The translations under genes and the position numbers were made by a program. Below are positions 60,710 to 64,000 of a stretch of DNA of 64,000 nt, one piece after another. Within the stretch, counting starts at the first letter, position 1. Every line of letters starts with the position of its first letter. The notes under the pieces were generated by a model that was not told the origin of the DNA, searched no databases, and saw nothing but the letters and a program-made list of their open reading frames with translations. Source of the DNA: Portulaca oleracea (lineage: Eukaryota > Streptophyta > Magnoliopsida > Caryophyllales > Portulacaceae); assembly GCA_029582165.1 (NCBI GenBank), contig CM055872.1, positions 50,115,195-50,179,194 on the forward strand. Reading direction: 5' to 3'.

Positions 60710-61215
60710 CCGTTTTGAACGGTCTCAATTCAGCTTGAACGGTCGTTCGGCAGGGCGGCGACCGTTGGGGACGGTCGCATCTCAAGGGTCGTCTGCGGAA
60801 ACGAGCGACCGTTCATTTGAACGGTCGCTAGCTAACGATCGTTCATAAATGGTCACAAAAGCGGGCGACCGTTCATAAACGGTCGCTAGCTAGCGACCGT
60901 TCAATGAATGGTCGTCCGTTTTTGTTACTGTTTATGAACGGTCGTTAGCTGTTGTGACAGTTTATGAACGGTCATTACCTAGCGTCCGTTCAGTTGAACG
61001 GTCGTCCACTTTATTTATTTTTTTTTTGAAAAAACTTTTTTGTTTAGGGTTTCTGGTAATATAATCTGCAGAATATATTTGAAGTGTAAGTGCCAAACGG
61101 TCACAAAATGGTCGCAAACAGTAATATATATATATGAAAATTAACGGTCGCAAACAGTACTATATATATATATATATAGACAACGGTCGCAAGTCAACGC
61201 TCGCAAAATATATTA
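60710..61215 (-). repeat. CACTA-2 sub-terminal palindromes (GCGACCGTTC/GAACGGTCGC)
   Basis: About 18 copies of ACGGTCGC or its complement in both orientations, many paired as GCGACCGTTCATAAACGGTC. A TA microsatellite sits near 61117-61175. In CACTA elements such repeats are bound by the tnpA product. Confidence 0.9.
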
Positions 61216-61255
61216 CATATCCGACAGTTAGTTTTTAAAGTTGTCCTCACAAACA

Positions 61256-63244
61256 CTACGAAGAAGGGGGGTCATTAATGAAGTTGGAGGGAGAGAAGTG
61301 ACCACTAGAAGGCGTCCCCTGCTGCTGCTGTTGATTTTGTTCTACTTGGGACAATCTTCCTTCAAGTTGGCTCAACAGTTGCTGGTATTGGGAGACTTGA
61401 CTCCTCAAAGATTGTTGTTCAGCCACCAAGGAAGCATAAGCAGATGGGGTAGGGGCAGCGGATGAGGAAGAAGATCCCTGACCATTGTGGTGGCGTGCAT
61501 AGCGGGCCGGTCTTTCGTAGAACATGCCCGTCGAGGATCCCAGGCCATAGACAGACTGATTCCTGACCGAGAACCCACCAGCGACATTGTAGAACACCGC
61601 GTTGGCTTCCACAGAATTGGGCTCCAAGCCCGCTGCAGATACTTGCTCCAGATATTCATTCTGCAAATGATCAACATTAATGATAATTAGTAACCACAAC
61701 TAAACATAAAGCAAAGTGGTCATGTTGTTTGTTATCAAAACAAATTATCCATAGATGCCACAACTAAGGTAATATAGGGAGAGTTACATAGAAATTTCGG
61801 CAGACTTTCCTTTGTAATATGGACTATCCCAAATTCATAATACGAAACATTAACCTACAAATGACAATATAAACTCAACTTGTAGAATAAGGGTCACATG
61901 CCCACTTTACCACAACGAACATTTTCAACATATACAATCCTATCGAGCCACACGCTCGTTTCTAAACATAAGTTACACATTCCAACTTCCAACAACAATT
62001 CCAAAACATACAATCAAACAACAATATACGGCCACACACCGATTATTCCTATCGAGACACACACTCGTTTCTAAACATAAGTTACACATTCCAACTTCCA
62101 ACAACAATTCCAACACATACAATCAAACAACAATATACGGCCACACGCCGATTATTCCTATCGAGCCACACGCTCGTTTCTAAACATAAGTTACACATTC
62201 CAACTTCCAACAACAATTCCAACACGTACAATCAAGCAACAACATACGGCCACACGCCGATTATTCCTATCGAGCCACACGCTCGTTTCTAAACATAAGT
62301 TACACATTCCAACTTCCAACAACAATTCCAACACATAAATTATTAAACTAACTTTAGAAGAAAATGACTTACATAAACTTTGGCCGCCTTCGGGTCAGTC
62401 TATTGTTTGTTGTCGTGGTCGTCTTGCTTACAATGATAGTGCTCTATGACGTCCGCCGGGGATGGATGGATCCCGTCACTAGCCTAGGAATATATTTAGA
62501 AACATTACAGATATTCCCTTAGAATGTGTATTGATGAAAAACGTCAAAGTAAAAGATGATGGGAGTCTTACCAGTTTTCGCAAGTATTTACCGGCGGACA
62601 TCGCGCCACCGTAGTGCTTATTCTGGTCCGGGGCTTTGATCCGATTCGCCGTGTAAGCCTCGACCCGACGCTTATAGGCCTCTTCCTCTCGTTTAGCCCA
62701 CATCCTCGCCCGGATTTCAAATGACAAATGGGGGATTTCATTGTTCCTTGGGGTCCTTTTCTCCCGGTAGACCAGGCCCTTAAGGAGGTCGCTGAATTTG
62801 CTATGCCACATGTTGAAGACTTCCTCAGCCAGGTCCATTTCGTATTCGAAACGTTGCTACACAATAACAATTAAACACATATTTACTGTCCCATATATAC
62901 TAACGAAATCCAAATAAAATAATTAAGTTCCGAAGGATTGTATTCTTACATAGAAATACGACCAATAAACCATTTTGTCAAGATCTTCCATATCACCGGC
63001 GGAAAGAGCCTCCCCTTGGTAATGGGATTTGAGACTCTCCGACACGACCTTAGTAACCTCAGTAATGAGATCCTACAAGAAACGAGCAACAAGTGAGAGA
63101 GTCGCAGTATTTATTAATTATTATGTATTGACCAAAATTAAAGTTGACATACCAGTCTTCCCCCCTAATGAGAGGGGTCCTTGGGTCGGATGGGTCGGGA
63201 GGTATACCGGGCTGGATCTTCCATAGAGGGGATGGTGGGGACAT
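61256..63244 (-). pseudogene. tnpA-like (Ptta/En/Spm) gene of CACTA-2, five exons, one internal stop
   Basis: Exons approximately 63244-63153, 63072-62951, 62870-62565, 62480-62360 and 61668-61256. Recognisable parts are TEVTKVVSESLKSHYQGE, MDLAEEVFNMWHSKFSDL, EAYKRRVEAYTANRI, GGAMSAGKYLRKL and, in the last exon, RNQSVYGLGSSTGMFYERP, typical of Transposase_24 proteins. The C-terminus is Ser- and Gln-rich with a run of five Gln. An in-frame TAG in exon 4 (KQ then stop then TDPKAAKVY, near 62395) would end translation, and the exon 1-2 junction phase is not clean. The gene lies directly downstream of tnp2, as in En/Spm. The last intron carries the minisatellite at 61941-62336. Confidence 0.75.
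61941..62336. repeat. 109-bp minisatellite, about 3.6 copies
   Basis: Units start TATCGAGCCACACGCTCG at 61941, 62050, 62159 and 62268. The copies are nearly identical, so the expansion is recent. It lies in an intron of the CACTA-2 tnpA-like gene. Confidence 0.93.
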
Positions 63245-63468
63245 GGCGTATTCTTAAGCTGCACTATAATAACCAATAATTGACCGCACAAATAATGAAT
63301 TTAAAATTAATTTACATTTGATGCATGCAGTGAGTAATCAGATAACAACCATGCAAACAAATTCAATTATAACCAAACAAAATAAAAAAATTATTTCTAA
63401 ATTGTTACATCGCACAACGTAATGGATGTACAAATGACAATTCAAACAAAAGAACCTACACGTGCGAC

Positions 63469-63980
63469 CTACTCATCATCATCATCACTAAGCAACTCAA
63501 CAAATGCAGCGTTTTCTAATGCTTCATTCCCTTCTAATTCATCATCCTCCACACCCTCTAGTATTCCCCAATCTTCTCCTTCTTCATCATCACTAAATAG
63601 TTCGTCTCCCGAGCCATCTCGATCGTCAAGTAGTTCGAACTCAGCAAGTGATGGGGGGTCCACATTGTTGTCTTCCTGAAATGCTCCATCATGATCATCG
63701 AGTCCATCTATTGTTTGCCTTGCCTTAATTGTCAGTGTAGCAGTCCATGATGATCTATCCTTCTTGGTTGTTGGGTAATGGATGTACACCACTTGTGTAG
63801 CCTGAGATGCCAACACAAAAGGCTCATACACCCTATACCTCTTTGCTTGGTTAACATCAACAAGCTTGTAATGATCCTGCACGACTACGCCACCTTGACC
63901 CGGGTCGAACCATTCAACATTGAACAAGTGGACTTTGTATTCCCTACTACGCCCAGTATAAACTAACTCAATAACCTCTT
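63469..63980 (-). CDS. tnp2 transposase C-terminal exon of CACTA-2 (partial)
   Basis: The minus frame reads EVIELVYTGRSREYKVHLFN, VEWFDPGQGGV, PFVLASQATQVVYIHYP and a long acidic tail ending DDDDE before the stop at 63469. This is the DUF4216-like end of tnp2 proteins, similar in layout to 43425-42898 of CACTA-1. An acceptor is likely near 63978. The rest of the gene lies beyond the window. No lesion is visible in this exon. Confidence 0.85.
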
Positions 63981-64000
63981 AAGATAACAATTATGTTGGA

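Larger units (their letters stand above)
60683..64000 (-). mobile_element. CACTA-2: second CACTA element, 3' end in window
   Basis: Begins with an intact CACTACAACAAAG terminus, preceded by AAG as the possible 3-bp target duplication. Sub-terminal palindromes follow, then a tnpA-like gene and the C-terminal end of a tnp2 gene, all on the minus strand. The other end lies beyond the right edge. It inserted about 930 bp upstream of the AHP4-like ATG. Confidence 0.9.

Overview
This is a repeat-dominated stretch of a plant nuclear genome, probably a eudicot; the species cannot be named from the sequence. Evidence is intron-split plant genes (a cytokinin-pathway histidine phosphotransfer gene, a plant-mobile-domain relic), two CACTA (En/Spm) transposons with plant-type tnp2 and tnpA genes, tRNA-Arg- and tRNA-Asp-primed Ty3-type LTR elements, and several MITEs. 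One host gene looks intact: an AHP4-like gene on the minus strand at 57197-59752 (five exons, 143 aa).

Layout. 1-2500: a 39-bp tandem repeat from a minus-strand retroelement, then the 5' half of a plant-mobile-domain (PMD) pseudogene. 2501-24646: a 22-kb non-coding LTR retrotransposon (TE-A, minus strand, target duplication CATAC) inserted in a PMD intron. The PMD gene resumes at 24666. TE-A itself carries a second LTR element (TE-B, 14704-21060) and three inverted-repeat MITEs. 25780-28209: two pieces of one LTR family placed tail to tail. 28433-48348: a decayed CACTA element (CACTA-1, minus strand). A third non-coding LTR element (TE-C, 29445-40661, duplication ATGAC) interrupts its tnpA-like gene. 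A tRNA-Asp-primed LTR joined to a full tRNA-Asp sequence (41387-42812) lies between its two genes. 48784-53102: an Athila-like gag relic with its LTR, then a further LTR. 53392-53776: an aldo/keto reductase fragment. 57197-59825: the AHP4-like gene and TATA box, with an LTR fragment and a Tourist-like MITE in an intron. 60683-64000: a second CACTA element (CACTA-2), running off the right edge.

TE-A, TE-B and TE-C are one lineage. Each has a tRNA-Arg primer site, LTRs starting TGTAGACACC on the coding strand (TG-C-AGACACC in one TE-A LTR), a shared promoter context, and colinear internal blocks of tandem repeats. None has a recognisable gag or pol, so they resemble LARDs, which depend on a partner element. 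TE-B, TE-C and the left-edge relic keep 61-66-nt introns at matching places. The main points for a second look are the tRNA fossil, the conserved small introns, and palindrome arrays in LTRs whose core differs from family to family. All alignments were done by eye; no percent identities were computed.
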